64,000 nucleotides of DNA from Trichobilharzia regenti (lineage: Eukaryota > Platyhelminthes > Trematoda > Strigeidida > Schistosomatidae): assembly GCA_944472135.2 (NCBI GenBank), contig OX235270.1, positions 147,451,632 through 147,515,631 on the forward strand, read 5' to 3'. Numbering within the stretch: the stretch's first letter is position 1; each line of letters begins with the position of its first letter. The notes under the pieces were generated by a model. It saw only the letters and a list, made by a program, of their open reading frames with translations. It made no database searches and was not told the DNA's origin. The translations under genes and the position numbers were made by a program. Positions 1-10,699 of the stretch are shown piece by piece.

Positions 1-26
1 TAGGAACCCAAAGGAACAATAAATAA
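1..26 (+). mobile_element. 3' tail of an RTE-2 element, cut by window edge
   Basis: The first bases read as the last nucleotides of an RTE-2 element (TAGGAACCCAAAGG then an AATA-rich tail). The same end is seen in minus orientation near 14300, 50105 and 59756. The rest of the copy lies outside the window. Confidence 0.6.
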
Positions 27-190
27 CTTCTACTTCGTAAATGTTGAAAAAAAATTGCAGTGCATGAAATATCACTTCAGCATTCTGATAGTGAACTGAG
101 AATTGAAATAAAGCAATACTAAGATTGGTTTCAGTTGCTTAATCAACAGATTAATTGATCATTTCGACATCAGTATGACATTCACCAAAA

Positions 191-194
<4 letters not shown>

Positions 195-222
<28 letters not shown>
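195..222. repeat. (AT)n microsatellite
   Basis: About 14 uninterrupted AT dinucleotides. Confidence 0.95.
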
Positions 223-324
223 GAGGTACCCAAGAGAATTATGCCCTGTCTAGTGTTTTCTTTAACTTTTTTTTACTAGAGAAGATAAGAACATCGGCTT
301 TGGTTTACAGGTAGTGTGATAACC

Positions 325-546
325 CTAAAAAGACACCATGTATTCATACTTTATTGTTACGTGGGCTTTGTGTTTTCGGTTGTAAAGGTATAAAAGAAAA
401 GGCGTTCTGCCAAGAGGTTCTCTAAATTCAGTGATATCATTTTCAGGCTGTTCAACCGCATACCATGTATGTTTAGTAAATAGTCTAAGTAACAAAAGGT
501 ATATTTTCAAAGATGTGTCATCAGAACTGTAAATTTCAGATAACAA
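325..546 (-). CDS. Possible isolated exon, unrecognised
   Basis: A 73-codon open frame on the minus strand. I do not recognise the protein. It is low in simple sequence and has a mixed composition (EQPENDITEF, LGRTPFLLYLYN), more protein-like than most frames here. Near its upstream end the sequence TTTACAG precedes TTCTGATG and could be a splice acceptor. No matching donor or neighbouring exon is visible, and the initiating Met may be accidental. It could be a host-gene exon, a decayed transposon piece or chance. Confidence 0.15.
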   Translation of the reverse strand: MLSEIYSSDDTSLKIYLLLLRLFTKHTWYAVEQPENDITEFREPLGRTPFLLYLYNRKHKAHVTIKYEYMVSF

Positions 547-1128
547 GTTACGTAATGTGGAAGTCGTTATTCGGGCACAAACTTAAATAAAATTAATTAA
601 ATAAGTTGACTACGTTCGACTACTGCGTTACATTTTGCTTATTATTAAAAACTCTCGTTTCTGTAAAATTTTATGCCAAGAGTTTGTGGAAAATATCACA
701 ATTATTTACCTTTCGAACACTGAATCCAAGAATACAATCTTATTGACAGATAATACATATAACTAACTATTTGGATTTGTGGAATTTTTAAACATAAACA
801 CATCTATAATTGTATATATTGTTGGATTTATATGTTCAAGTTGCTCCAAGTCAGTGAGTTTATGGTTAAGATATCATTTTAGTTAACTGTGCTGAACTAT
901 ATTGCATGTTGTCTTATTGTATAGTTGTTGTCGCTTTTTGCCCTTTTTTCTGTGAACTGTTTCCTTTGTTGATGTTGTTCTCATTGTTTGTCCGTTATTT
1001 TCTGATTTTGAGGGGAGCAACCCAAAAAGTTGCTTCTCTCTAAACTTTAACTTAATGTAATCATTCCTTTCTCAGGCGTGAGGCTAGCAACCCCACCCTG
1101 TAAACAAAATTGCTAAAGAAACTTCAGT

Positions 1129-3702
1129 ATGATGAACCTCTTTGCACCAAAAGAAAAAGTCTGTGTAGGAACATGGAACGTCCGAACTATGTACGAGACT
1201 GGGAAAGCTGCCCAGATCGCCAACGAGATGAAAAGATACGGAATACAAGTGCTGGGAATATGTGAAAGCAGATGGAATGGGAGTGGACTCACCAAATTGT
1301 CAACAGGTGAGTCAGTGATCTACTCCGGTCACCCAGAAGATAACCACACGCACACCGAGGGCGTGGCTATCATGATGTCACCAACGGCAACGAAAGCCCT
1401 GATACAATGGGAGGCGATTTCGTCCAGGATAATGACCGCCAGGTTCAACTCCAAAGGAAGGAAAGTGTCAATCATACAATGTTATGCACCCACAAACAAC
1501 GCAGACCTCGAGAAGAAAGAAGAATTCTACAGGCAACTACAGGCAACAATGGACAATACTCCAGCTGGCGACATGAAAATACTAATGGGAGACATGAACG
1601 CCAAACTGGGACCAGACAATACAGGAAGGGAACTCATCATGGGTAGAGAAGCTCTAGGAGAAATGAATGAAAACGGAGAACTCTTCGCCGACTTCTGCGC
1701 CTTCAACGAACTGGTGATTGGTGGCAGTGTATACAAGCACAAAGATATCCACAAGGCTACATGGGTGTCACCAGACGGGCAAACCAAAAACCAAATCGAC
1801 TTCATCTCAATCTCAAGGAAGTGGAGGCGCAGCCTACTGGACACAAAAGCAAGAAGAGGAGCAGACGTTGGCTCAGACCACTATCTCGTACAAGGGACAA
1901 TCCAAATCAAATTAAAAGCTTTCAGGGAATCAGGAGCTGCAGATAGACCACAAGCCAAGTTCAACACTCAAAAGCTGAAGGACCAGGCTACAAAGGACAT
2001 CTTCATTGCAAGCATAAAGGACAAAGCCGAGACACAAATCAACACTAGCGAAGAGGTCGGCGTTGAAAAGCACTGGAACAACTTGAAAACGGTGTGGAGC
2101 CAAACCTGCATAGAAATTCTAGGCAGAAAAAAGAGACAGGACAAACAGTGGCTCACTACGGACACTTGGAAACTAATAGAAGAGAGAAGGACAGTGAAGC
2201 AAAAGATTATCCAGTGCACTGACGAGCAACAAAAACAGGAGCTGAATGCAAGCTACAATACACTGAACAAAAGAGTGAAGAAGAGTGCCAGGGAAGACAA
2301 AAGAAAATATTATGAAACCATGGCAAACGAAGCAGAACAAGCTGCAGGCAAAGGAGACCTCGCCACACTCTACCAAACAACTAGGCACCTTTCGGGCAAA
2401 CGTTCGACACAGATTAAGCCAATAAAGGACGACAATGGAAAGTCAATCACCAAAGAGGTGGAACAGAGAAAGCACTGGGCTGAACACTTCAAAAGACTTC
2501 TAAATCGTCCGCCACCTACAACGCGCCCAACAATACCAACAACGGAAGCAGAACTACCAGTGAACACTGACCCCCCGACGAAATCAGAAGTCCTGAATGC
2601 AATCAAGATGCTTAAAACTGGGAAAACACCGGGACCAGATGGAATCCCAGCAGAAGCTTTGAAAATAGACCCAGAGACAACAGCGGACTTGATGACACCA
2701 CTACTGGAGAAGGTGTGGAAAGAGGGCAAAGTACCCGAGGATTGGAAGAAAGGTTACTTATTCAAACTTCCAAAGAAAGGAGACTTAAGTCAATGTAAAA
2801 ACTGGCGTGGAATTATGCTTCTGTCCATTCCAAGCAAGATACTAAGTCGCATCATCCTGGAGAGAATCAAACAAGCCCTAGATGAAAAACTTCGTCCGGA
2901 ACAGGCTGGATTCAGGAGAAACAAATCATGTATTGATCAAATCGCCACTCTACGGATCATCATTGAACAAAGCTTGGAATGGCAGTCACCTCTCTATCTC
3001 AACTTCATCGACTTTGAAAAGGCCTTCGACAGCGTCGATCGAGAGGTCATTTGGAAACTACTTCGCTACTACGGGGTCCCATCGACAATTATACATCTCA
3101 TCCAACAGTTATACGACAATGCTGCATGCCAAGTAATCCACAACGGGAAACTTACGGAAGCCTTCGAAGTGAGGACGGGAGTGAGGCAAGGCTGTCTACT
3201 ATCACCAATGATCTTCCTGATTGCAATTGATTGGATAATGCGACAGACAACGGCAACCAACGAGGGAACAGGCATAAAATGGACTGACACAAAAGACTTG
3301 GAGGATCTGGATTTCGCCGATGATATATGTCTGATTTCCCATAAACTGGAAGATATGCAAGTGAAAAGTAACAAGTTGGCAGAAGAAGCATCAAAGATAG
3401 GACTTCACGTGAACATAGATAAAACAGAGATGATGAAGATTCCTAGCCAACATCAACAGCAGCAACAACAACAGACAACAATCAGCATAAATGGGAAGAA
3501 CCTGAAAGAAACAACCTCCTTCACCTACCTGGGAAGCATCGTCTCAACTACAGGCGGAACTGACGAGGACATCAAAGCCAGAATCGGAAAAGCAAGACAA
3601 GCTTTCATTACTCTCAAATCTGTGTGGAGGTCAACAGCACTCAGCATCAAAAATAAGATCCGGATTTTCAACTCCAATGTGAAGTCAGTGCTACTATACT
3701 GA
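1129..3702 (+). CDS. RTE-clade endonuclease / reverse transcriptase ORF, prematurely stopped
   Basis: The family enzyme nicks target DNA and copies its own RNA at the nick. In 857 residues, the N-terminal third is an AP-type endonuclease: GTWN (N17), GICESRW (E46), GDMN (154-157) and GSDH (S249, D250, H251). The reverse transcriptase follows: LPKKGDLSQCKNWR, EQAGFRR, NFIDFEKAFDSVDRE, GVRQGCLLSP and the catalytic FADD at about 729-732, then a DKTEMM motif and a polyglutamine run. The start is well defined: ATG at 1129 follows an in-frame TAA at 1114-1116. The frame ends inside the conserved LLYGSETW motif, where GGA is TGA at 3700-3702. Other copies (38057 region) have GGA there. All catalytic residues visible are intact. 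The missing C-terminus makes activity unlikely. Confidence 0.92.
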   Translation: MMNLFAPKEKVCVGTWNVRTMYETGKAAQIANEMKRYGIQVLGICESRWNGSGLTKLSTGESVIYSGHPEDNHTHTEGVAIMMSPTATKALIQWEAISSRIMTARFNSKGRKVSIIQCYAPTNNADLEKKEEFYRQLQATMDNTPAGDMKILMGDMNAKLGPDNTGRELIMGREALGEMNENGELFADFCAFNELVIGGSVYKHKDIHKATWVSPDGQTKNQIDFISISRKWRRSLLDTKARRGADVGSDHYLVQGTIQIKLKAFRESGAADRPQAKFNTQKLKDQATKDIFIASIKDKAETQINTSEEVGVEKHWNNLKTVWSQTCIEILGRKKRQDKQWLTTDTWKLIEERRTVKQKIIQCTDEQQKQELNASYNTLNKRVKKSAREDKRKYYETMANEAEQAAGKGDLATLYQTTRHLSGKRSTQIKPIKDDNGKSITKEVEQRKHWAEHFKRLLNRPPPTTRPTIPTTEAELPVNTDPPTKSEVLNAIKMLKTGKTPGPDGIPAEALKIDPETTADLMTPLLEKVWKEGKVPEDWKKGYLFKLPKKGDLSQCKNWRGIMLLSIPSKILSRIILERIKQALDEKLRPEQAGFRRNKSCIDQIATLRIIIEQSLEWQSPLYLNFIDFEKAFDSVDREVIWKLLRYYGVPSTIIHLIQQLYDNAACQVIHNGKLTEAFEVRTGVRQGCLLSPMIFLIAIDWIMRQTTATNEGTGIKWTDTKDLEDLDFADDICLISHKLEDMQVKSNKLAEEASKIGLHVNIDKTEMMKIPSQHQQQQQQQTTISINGKNLKETTSFTYLGSIVSTTGGTDEDIKARIGKARQAFITLKSVWRSTALSIKNKIRIFNSNVKSVLLY

Positions 3703-4150
3703 TCAGAGACTTGGGGCATCATAAAGAGCATCTCAAACAAACTTCAGACCTTCATTATCAGTTGTCTTCGCTCAATACTCAAAATCAGATGGCCGGCCAG
3801 AAAAGATCACCAACAGAGGGATCTCTGGCATTCAGCGAACCAACCAACACAGGGAACCGATTGTCAAACAAATAGGCAGGAAGAAATGGAGATGGATTGG
3901 ATTGTGGCCATACTCTGAGGAAACCATCAAGTGAGTGACATCACTAGACAAGCCATGGCTCGAGTGGAACCAGGCCGAAAGGGAAGCGGTGGCGAGTTGG
4001 TCGTCAGTGCAGAGGTGGGTTGCTTGGAGGAGGTCGAGTGAGGAGGAGATGAAAGCATGTGGACAAACCTGGGGCAGGGTGAAAACGTTGTCAGAAAACA
4101 GAAGGCAATGGAGGTGCTCAGCTGAATCCGTATGTTCCTCTAGGAACTAA
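3703..4150 (+). pseudogene. Displaced C-terminal part of the RTE-1 ORF
   Basis: Downstream of the TGA the sequence still encodes the RTE C-terminal region in pieces. SETWGIIKSISNKLQ follows directly in the same frame. The stretch WRRSSEEEMKACGQTW to the last residues CSSRN reads in another frame (open from 3935), so at least one frameshift lies between. The family normally continues through this region to a stop just before the AAT tail. The function of this C-terminal region is not clear from sequence. I infer loss of function by the nonsense change plus the frameshift. Confidence 0.8.
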
Positions 4151-4329
4151 AGGATACAATAATAATAATAATAATAAATAAGTTGAGTGGTGTAGCATAA
4201 CTGACGAGACTAAGTAGAACTTCTTAACTAAAATTGGACGACAGTCAGTTTAATTACAGTGGTAATAAGGGTAGCGATTTAATATGAAGTGTGAAGAGAA
4301 AATTATATACTTATGAAATGAGAAACAGA

Positions 4330-5215
4330 AATTACATATTTGATGTCACGACAGATTATGTCCAGTTGTAGGTTTATTGATTGAACAAGCTTCTGTTTGC
4401 AGAGTTTAGGAATTAACACGTGGATTGCCATTGGTTGTTCGTTTTGAAGAAGTTTGATTCGCACTCTTTTGACGATGTTCCAATGCATTGTAAAGATAAC
4501 TTTGAAGTCTCTTTGTGAGTTAGCTTTGTGTCCAGCATCGATTAAGTGTTCTAGGAGAAAGCTGCATTATAAAATCATGATCTGTCTGAATAGCCAACGC
4601 TGAATATAAGAGACACGATCAAGTGAATTGTAAGTGCACACTGATGAGGTCAACAGTGGTAGCTTATCCTTTCACATATATACGAATCATTGATTTTGTG
4701 GAGAAATTTATTCCAAGTTCAACAGCTGAGATTTTCTTCAGTTAGTGGGACAGACGGTTTCTCAGTATTTCCGCTGATGAGTCTTAAATGAATTGTAAAC
4801 TCAAATAGAGAAGATTTTTTGGGATTAGAAAGTGTGGGCGATTTAAGTACTTTAGGTCTCATGGGTTTCGTGATGAAACGTTCTGGAGAGCCATTTTCGA
4901 GGAGGGTTCTTTTCAGAGTATTTACCTCCCCCCCTACAGTGTCAAGACTGCACATTATGCAGATTCTGCGGTTCAGTGAGCGGATAAGGTTTTGATAGAA
5001 GCATCAAATTATGAAAGTCAATAAGCTGTCTGTTCCATGTCAACTTTCTATAGATGGATCCTTTTAGTTTTCCTCTCTGTTCAGGTATTTTTGCGTCGCA
5101 TTGCCACTCTAATGTGAACTGAATCACAGTATGGCGGCTGTCGAAAAAGTTCACAATGTCCTCTAAATTCTCCTCTTTATTATCGATATTGAGAGTATCG
5201 CCCCTGGACATCTCT
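4330..5215 (-). pseudogene. Penelope-like element relic, RT thumb to GIY-YIG end
   Basis: Minus-strand frames line up with the later part of a PLE protein. From 5211 downward: VNFFDSRHTVIQFTLEW, then SIYRKLTWNRQLIDFHN (the YRK-T region of the RT). From about 4955: TLKRTLLENGSPERFI, also PLE-like. Near 4550-4360 a frame gives HLIDAGHKANSQRDFKVI and then MAIHVLIPKLCKQKLVQS, which is the typical end of the C-terminal GIY-YIG endonuclease region. Catalytic RT motifs are missing at the 5' side, and the linker plus GIY-YIG core are badly decayed, with stops and frame changes. PLEs insert by reverse transcription. This copy is a fossil and distinct in sequence from those at 26935 and 52235. Confidence 0.8.
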
Positions 5216-5772
5216 TGGTGGAGTTATTACGAATCCATCACGGCTTCATACATCATTTGTGTTAAATCACTTCACATGTAACGTTTGCTCATCAATAAAA
5301 AGATGTCCCAATTTAATTTACCTACCCTACTTGATTTCGGTAAACGTTTGAGCGCATATTTCACCTCAACGTAAATAATTTGTTGACATATTCTTGTTTC
5401 TCCCCAGAGAGTAAGTACAATTTTTCCTTTGATGATTGGATTTATTGACTGTTATTATTAACCAGGAGAAACATAATTCACTGTGAATGTAATTTGTCGA
5501 GATCGCAAAAATATATTTTGAAAGAGAAGACGAGATGTTTTGCAGGAAGATAAATACTTCTTGATTTGATTCTTGTTGTTGTTCTACCTTAGGGGCATGA
5601 AAGTATGCTGCAAGAGTGAAAAAAAAGACTGAAAGTTATTCACATATATTTTGTTATCTTTAGTTGAGTTAATAAAGTATATATATATATATATATATAT
5701 ATGAGGATTGGTAGTCATTGTAAAACAAATTACTTTACCATCTAGCTGCACTAAACACTTTCCTATATTCAT
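5216..5772. other. No clear gene; AT microsatellite inside
   Basis: AT-rich, with an (AT)n run at about 5680-5702. A short minus-strand frame reads through the microsatellite and is not credible. Nothing else recognised. Confidence 0.5.
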
Positions 5773-6175
5773 GTATTGGTTTCAGGATTTCATTATGAGC
5801 TGAAATCAGTTAGAGAACCATTGGAAAACCTAGGAGTACTGGACAGCTGTTTCCCCGTCCTAGTTCGGGACTCTTCATCAGTACGCACCCAATGCGATGG
5901 TTCGAACCCAGGACCTTCTGGTTACAAGGTGAACTAGCTTGTATACCATAAAGTCACTGAGACACCATCCAATGGTCCTTCAATTCTAACTTCTGCCTAT
6001 TCACGACATAGTGCGACCGCTAGCCAATGTCTTCGGCGTTTATTTTTCCTCACACCCGACCTGCTTCACCATACTGGTCACGACTTCTCACTAGAACCTC
6101 AGGTAACTACCTACCTGAATAGGGCCAGTCGCTAGTGAGCATCTCATTGATATTCGAGTGTTGGTTTGTAGGGAA
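5773..6175 (-). mobile_element. SINE-A, nearly complete monomer
   Basis: Minus-strand copy of the roughly 405-bp SINE-A unit. Read in its own orientation it has a tRNA-like part with a B box (GGTTCGAA type), then GTACTGATGAAGAG and GAAACAGCTGTCC (the hammerhead-like segment), then the body. The ribozyme core is altered, and extra G residues sit before GAAA. Confidence 0.75.
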
Positions 6176-6195
6176 TTCATTAACTGAACAATAGA

Positions 6196-6315
6196 TTGGC
6201 GAGTCCCAGTGGCTTGATGGTCTACAAGCTTTCTCACCTTGCAAGTAAAAGTTCCTGGGTTCAAGACACTATATTGAATGAGTAGTGCTAAAGAATCCCA
6301 AACTGGGACTCTGAT
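6196..6315 (+). mobile_element. SINE-A fragment
   Basis: Plus-strand tRNA-like part (CCCAGTGGCTTGATGG, GGGTTCAAG) followed by AATCCCAAACTGGGACT. The ribozyme core is lost. It lies next to the minus copy, so the two form a loose inverted pair. Confidence 0.7.
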
Positions 6316-6664
6316 TTTTATATCATCGCATTAGTAAAAGTGTTTGGACATTAAATATATGGATATTTAGTCGTTCATGAATAATAAAAATGACCTCCGA
6401 CATTATGCGTATGCAAGATCTTAAAGCCGTCGGCAATGCCGTTAACAATCCATTCACTTATTTGTATTAACATTACAGAGAACTTTGTACTTATGCATCT
6501 TGTTCTAAATGACTCGTCTTATAAACAACAAGACACGCAGTTTCCAATATTAGATCAAATTTAATTAAAAAGTAATACCCATAGTGTTCCCTTATCATCT
6601 ACCTTTAATTTCATGAAGCCTAACGATATTTTAAGGCTGCCTATTATCATCGATGATATTTTTT
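6316..6664. other. No recognised feature
   Basis: AT-rich sequence between SINE-A and an RTE-2 fragment. Nothing supported. Confidence 0.4.
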
Positions 6665-7611
6665 TAATTGTGATGGACTGGATTATGCGTCAGACTGTTG
6701 AAGTGAGCAATTCTCTGAACGACTTATAATAAGACTCTAGAAGATCTCCATTTCACAGATGATGTATGTCTAATGTCAAACAAACTCGAAGTCTTGCAAG
6801 CGAAAACCAATAAACTGGATGAAGAGACAGTGAAAACAGGACTCCAGGTTAACGCAGAGAAGACAGAGAGGATAAAAATAACCAATCAACAGCAGCAACA
6901 ACAACCAGCATCAATCATCAACAACGGAAGAGATTTATATAGGCTACCTCCATCACTTATCTGGGAAGCATCATTTCAACTGCAAGCCGAACGGACAAAC
7001 ATTGTCGAAGACCGTATCAGGAAGGCAAGATATGCATTCATCAGCCTGAAACCAAATTGGAAATCGTCTGCACTTCGCCTAAGCATAGACAACAAGTTTC
7101 AAAATTTCACCACCTATGTAAGTCACTTCTTCTAAACAGGTCACAAACTTGGCGCGTCACGAAAAGGATTTTCAACAGGTTGCAGATTTTCATCAACAAC
7201 TGCCTTCGGTCCATACAGAAGAACGAATGACCAGAAAGAATAAGCAACAAGAAACTATGGCTGGATGACTGGATGGCAACAAACCAACCAAGAATCGATC
7301 ACTCAGTGAATATTTAGGAGTAAGTGGAGATGGATGGATCGGGAATACGCTGAGGAAGTCGTTCAACGACATGGAGTGGAACTCGAATGGGAAACGATGA
7401 GTGGGTCGTCGGTGTGAGGGTGGAATGAAGAAGAACGTGTGTAAAGGAAGAGGAGGAGGAGGAAGAGGTGGTGGTGGAGATGGAAGACTATGGGCGGTCG
7501 TGTTACTAGCCAGTTGAGGAGGATAAGGGAGAACAGGGGGAGCTGGAGATGTGTTCTTCAAGTCCTATATTCCACTCGGAACTCAAGGGAATAATAATAG
7601 TAATATAATAA
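6665..7611 (+). mobile_element. RTE-2 fragment, 5'-truncated
   Basis: Begins in the RT domain just before the catalytic box (a DWIM-like stretch at about 6675). It continues through ISLKPNWKSSALRLSIDN to the 3' end, with an AATAATAGTAAT tail. The open frame 6773-7135 covers LEVLQAKTNKLDEE to SHFF and contains the glutamine run typical of these RTEs. Stops and indels remove coding capacity. The 3' part lies in the left arm of the inverted duplication. Confidence 0.8.
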
Positions 7612-7753
7612 CTATATTTTGTTCTTAGAGTTTATGTGTACATGATAGTTCATGAATAATCTCCATCCACACATACTGATGAAAAGAAAAAACAGGTAGT
7701 CCAGGAAGGAGTCTCTTTTCATCGGCGAATTCATTCACTTAGCTGTACAATCA
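7193..7753 (+). repeat. Left arm of a 560-bp inverted duplication
   Basis: This segment reappears in reverse complement at 8728-9288 with few differences by eye. The arm holds the RTE-2 3' end plus about 140 bp beyond it that is not RTE-2. The duplication therefore includes flanking DNA and is not two independent insertions. About 975 bp separates the arms. Confidence 0.85.
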
Positions 7754-8536
7754 TAATTAGATAGACTTATTTCTCTCTATGTGTGCCTACATTAGGGTTT
7801 GTTTGACAAAAAAAAATTAATTAGGGTTATTGTTGTCAAGACAACATTTCAAAAATGTGATGAGTGATCCAACTGTAACTCCAACTAGCGATGGGGGTTG
7901 AGGATGGGCAAGAGAGTGTTATTAGAAAGAATGCAGGCGTGAAACACGTTTGATATGAAATAAATTCTGAGTGAAATTTTCAAAACAATTTTTGTGAAGT
8001 TATTTAACTGAAAATGAGACATGATTTCAAAGTCTGAATTTCTTTGCTTTGATGCACTCACGTTTATTATTTGTATTTTTAATGATTTAATGAGTAACAT
8101 ACAACTTGAGACTAACCAATCGAAATTTTATGCATCACTTGGTTTTTGTGTGTAGCTGAGATAATAATGAAAGCAATACATCCATGTTGAAAAACTACTC
8201 TTGGGAATTTTTGATTACTGTCCTTCTTATATATAAAATTTTAGAATTCCATTAAACTCAATAATTAAAATGCAGAAATTTTGGTAATTTCTTAACATCC
8301 GTTTTATTGTTAAATATGTTTAAAAATCCTGAAAAGTTAGACAATTAAAGGCTTTCAGCTTGACAGAATTTTACAGTGAACGTTAAAACATCAAAATTTT
8401 CGAGGTAAATTTACAAGGTGTGAAATTATTGTCTTACAAAAAAATTTATGTGACAAAACATAGGCTTTGTTTTATCTATCATTCAGATAAGCCAGCTTTC
8501 TCATAAATATTTAGTACAAAAAATACCTCCATTTTC
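7754..8536. other. Spacer of the inverted duplication, no gene seen
   Basis: AT-rich. A 71-codon minus-strand frame (7885-8100) has no recognisable motif and is probably chance. Confidence 0.45.
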
Positions 8537-8745
8537 TTGAGAAGGCTGCCGAATGACACCATGTGCACTGCAGGCTATCGGTCGATTGGAAAGCGATTAG
8601 TGGGTCGTTGGTGCGATGGTGATACGGAGGAGTTCGTATGGGGAGCAGGAGATGACATTATGTTCAACCACGTGGATAGCCAGTTGAAGAGAACAGCAGA
8701 GAATAGAAGAAAGTGCAGATGTGTTGTTGATTGTATAGCTAAGTG
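8537..8745 (+). mobile_element. RTE-2 C-terminal fragment
   Basis: A 69-codon frame ends in LKRTAENRRKCRCVVDCIA, matching the WRRxVEEMK-ENRRxWR type C-terminus of RTE proteins. The earlier GKRLVGRWCDGDTEE also fits. It runs into the right arm of the inverted duplication. Confidence 0.6.
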
Positions 8746-9288
8746 AATGAATTCGCCGATGAAAAGAGACTCCTTCATGGACTACCTGTTTTTTTTTCTA
8801 TTCATCAGTATGTGTGGATGGAGATTATTCATGAACTATCATGTACACATAAACTCTAAGAACAAAATATAGTTATTATATTACTATTATTATTCCCTTG
8901 AGTTCCGAGTGGAATATAGGACTTGAAGAACACATCTCCAGCTCCCCCTGTTCTCCTTATCCTCCTCAACTGGCTAGTAACACGACCGCCCATAGTCTTC
9001 CATCTCCACCACCACCTCTTCCTCCTCCTCCTCCTCCTCCTCTTCCCTTAACACACGTTCTTCTTCATGCCACCCTCACACCGACGACGCACTCATCGTT
9101 TCCCATTCGAGTCCCACTCGATGTCGTTGAACGACTTCCTCAGCGTATTCCCGATTCATCCATCTCCACTTACTCCTAAATATTCACTGAGTGATCGATT
9201 CTTGGTTGGTTTGTTGCCATCCAGTCATCCAGCCATAGTTTCTTGTTGCTTATTCTTTCTGGTCATTCGTTCTTCTGTATGGACCGAA
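8728..9288 (-). repeat. Right arm of the 560-bp inverted duplication
   Basis: Reverse complement of 7193-7753. Both arms carry the same proline-rich spurious frame (PPPPLPPPP), which is the antisense of an RTE-2 C-terminal GGA-rich stretch. Confidence 0.85.
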
Positions 9289-9655
9289 GGCAGTGAAGGA
9301 GGTAACTGTTAATGAAGGTCTGTAACTTCTTGGAAAGCCTCTTCGTGACACAATGTCCATATTTGTGATCCATACATAAGGAGTAACTGACTGACTTCAC
9401 ATAGGTGGTGAAATTTTGAAACTTGTTGTTTATGGTGAAGTGGAGTGCAGACGGCTACCGAACGTGTTTCAGATGGATGAAGGCGTCAGTATCTTGCCAT
9501 TTCGACTGTTGCTGCCTGGCTGGCTTTTATATCTTCATTCGTACCATCTGCGTTTGATCGAAATAATGCTTCCTGGACAAGCGGAAGAAAATTCTCTTTG
9601 TCAGGTGTATTCGATGTTAATTGAAATGATTTGATTTCACATGCTCTTATTAGTA
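8875..9655 (-). mobile_element. RTE-2 fragment
   Basis: Minus-strand relative of the copy at 6665. Its 3' end (ATTATTATTCCC in plus orientation) lies at 8875, and similarity continues into the RT thumb up to about 9655. The part beyond 9288 is clearly more diverged from 6665-7190 than the shared arms are, so only the arms were duplicated recently. Confidence 0.75.
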
Positions 9656-10544
9656 TTTCTGTCACCCTCTTGCTTATCTCTTTACAGTCTGTTTAATCTA
9701 GCTCCATGACTGCTGAAAAGTTTTCATTTTTCTCCTCGGCCTGCACAGCCTCCTTCATATCACTCTAAGACGCCTAATCCGTTTCCTTTTTTACCCAGGC
9801 TCTGATCATGGGCCAGCTTACTGGGCTGTGTTATGCACCTTTCTTTAGCATATGTCCAGCACATACCTATTCCCTTCTACATACTTGTAGGCTGATAGAT
9901 ATTTTTTTCCTTTCGTTGACAGAGTTCACTTTACCTGATCATTGCATCTTTAGTATTTAGCATAGGTAGCTTTTGAAGAAAGCATGTAATCGCCTGTTGG
10001 AAATAATAATTTTTAGACTCTGGCAGTTAGTCTGTAAATCATGTAGAAACAATGACTAATTTGACACTGGTATTAAAAATCCAGATCTCGTTCTCTCCCA
10101 GCGCTGAGTGCAACAAATTCAGGCTAGTGAGGATTTGACTGACTATTTATTTTTCCTGATTTGACTTCACCTATGTTGCCTGCAGTCGGAACACAGTGTT
10201 GCCTAGTAATATATTTTTAATAGCACTAAACTAACTAAAAAGTAAATTATGAGCTATAATGAAACAAAATTGTGTAGTTATTTATTGCAAAAAGTGAGCA
10301 TCCTTCGATGAAAGAATTAATTGTGTTGATGATGACCCTTTAAATGGGTGTGGTTTAAAGTATTTTACCTCAAAAAACATATTATATATACAAAGTATTC
10401 TGAGTAGATCTAAACATCTACTCAGATTATATGTCAAAACCTCTAATTACTTTACACTGTACTTTTAGTAACAAAGCAATGCGTAAACAATCAATACCAA
10501 ATATCTATCAAGTAATCTGTATTAAATGCATGAAGTTAGAATTC
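9656..10544. other. No clear gene
   Basis: Contains pyrimidine-rich sequence (9650-9960) and AT-rich sequence. I see no conserved frame or known repeat. Confidence 0.45.
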
Positions 10545-10680
10545 ATGGGCCATTGTGGGTCGGATCCCAGTGGCTTAATGGTCTATGAGCTAACTCGCTT
10601 CCAACCGGAAGGTCCTGAGTTCTGATGAGGAGTCCCAAACTGGGACAGAACAAACAGCTGTCTAGTAAACTTAACTGGTT
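10545..10680 (+). mobile_element. SINE-A fragment
   Basis: tRNA-like part (CCCAGTGGCTTAATGG) and a hammerhead-like remnant (CTGATGAGGAGTCCCAAACT, then GGGACAGAACAAAC). The GAAA box is broken. It is followed at once by RTE-B. Confidence 0.7.
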
Positions 10681-10699
10681 TCACAATAGTTCTCGTCTA

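Larger units (their letters stand above)
27..934. other. No clear gene or repeat
   Basis: AT-rich sequence between the RTE-2 tail and the RTE-1 element. It contains one AT microsatellite (195-222) and one weak minus-strand reading frame (325-546), both listed separately. I see no recognisable transposon here. Confidence 0.5.
935..4180 (+). mobile_element. RTE-1 non-LTR retrotransposon, near full length
   Basis: The only element here with a long ORF and a 5' leader. The leader (about 935-1128) contains a stretch near 1079-1125 that is also present inside SINE-C copies, which supports it as element sequence. One ORF with an AP-like endonuclease and a reverse transcriptase follows, then a short 3' region ending in (AAT)n at about 4158-4180. 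That tail is the usual RTE-clade 3' end. The exact 5' end is uncertain because no other copy in the window reaches it. The copy is probably recent, because the first 857 codons are open, but it is dead as it stands because of a stop codon and at least one frameshift beyond it. Confidence 0.9.

Noticed and set aside
3700..3702. Programmed readthrough or selenocysteine at the RTE-1 TGA
   Set aside because: Other copies have GGA at the same place and a further frameshift follows, so a plain nonsense mutation is the simplest explanation.
1113..3740. Other frames of 60-120 codons inside the RTE-1 ORF on both strands
   Set aside because: They are shadows of the long coding frame.
7193..7561. 122-codon proline-rich frame on the minus strand (and its twin at 8898-9312)
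   Set aside because: It is the antisense of the RTE-2 C-terminus with GGA repeats. The proline run comes from those repeats.
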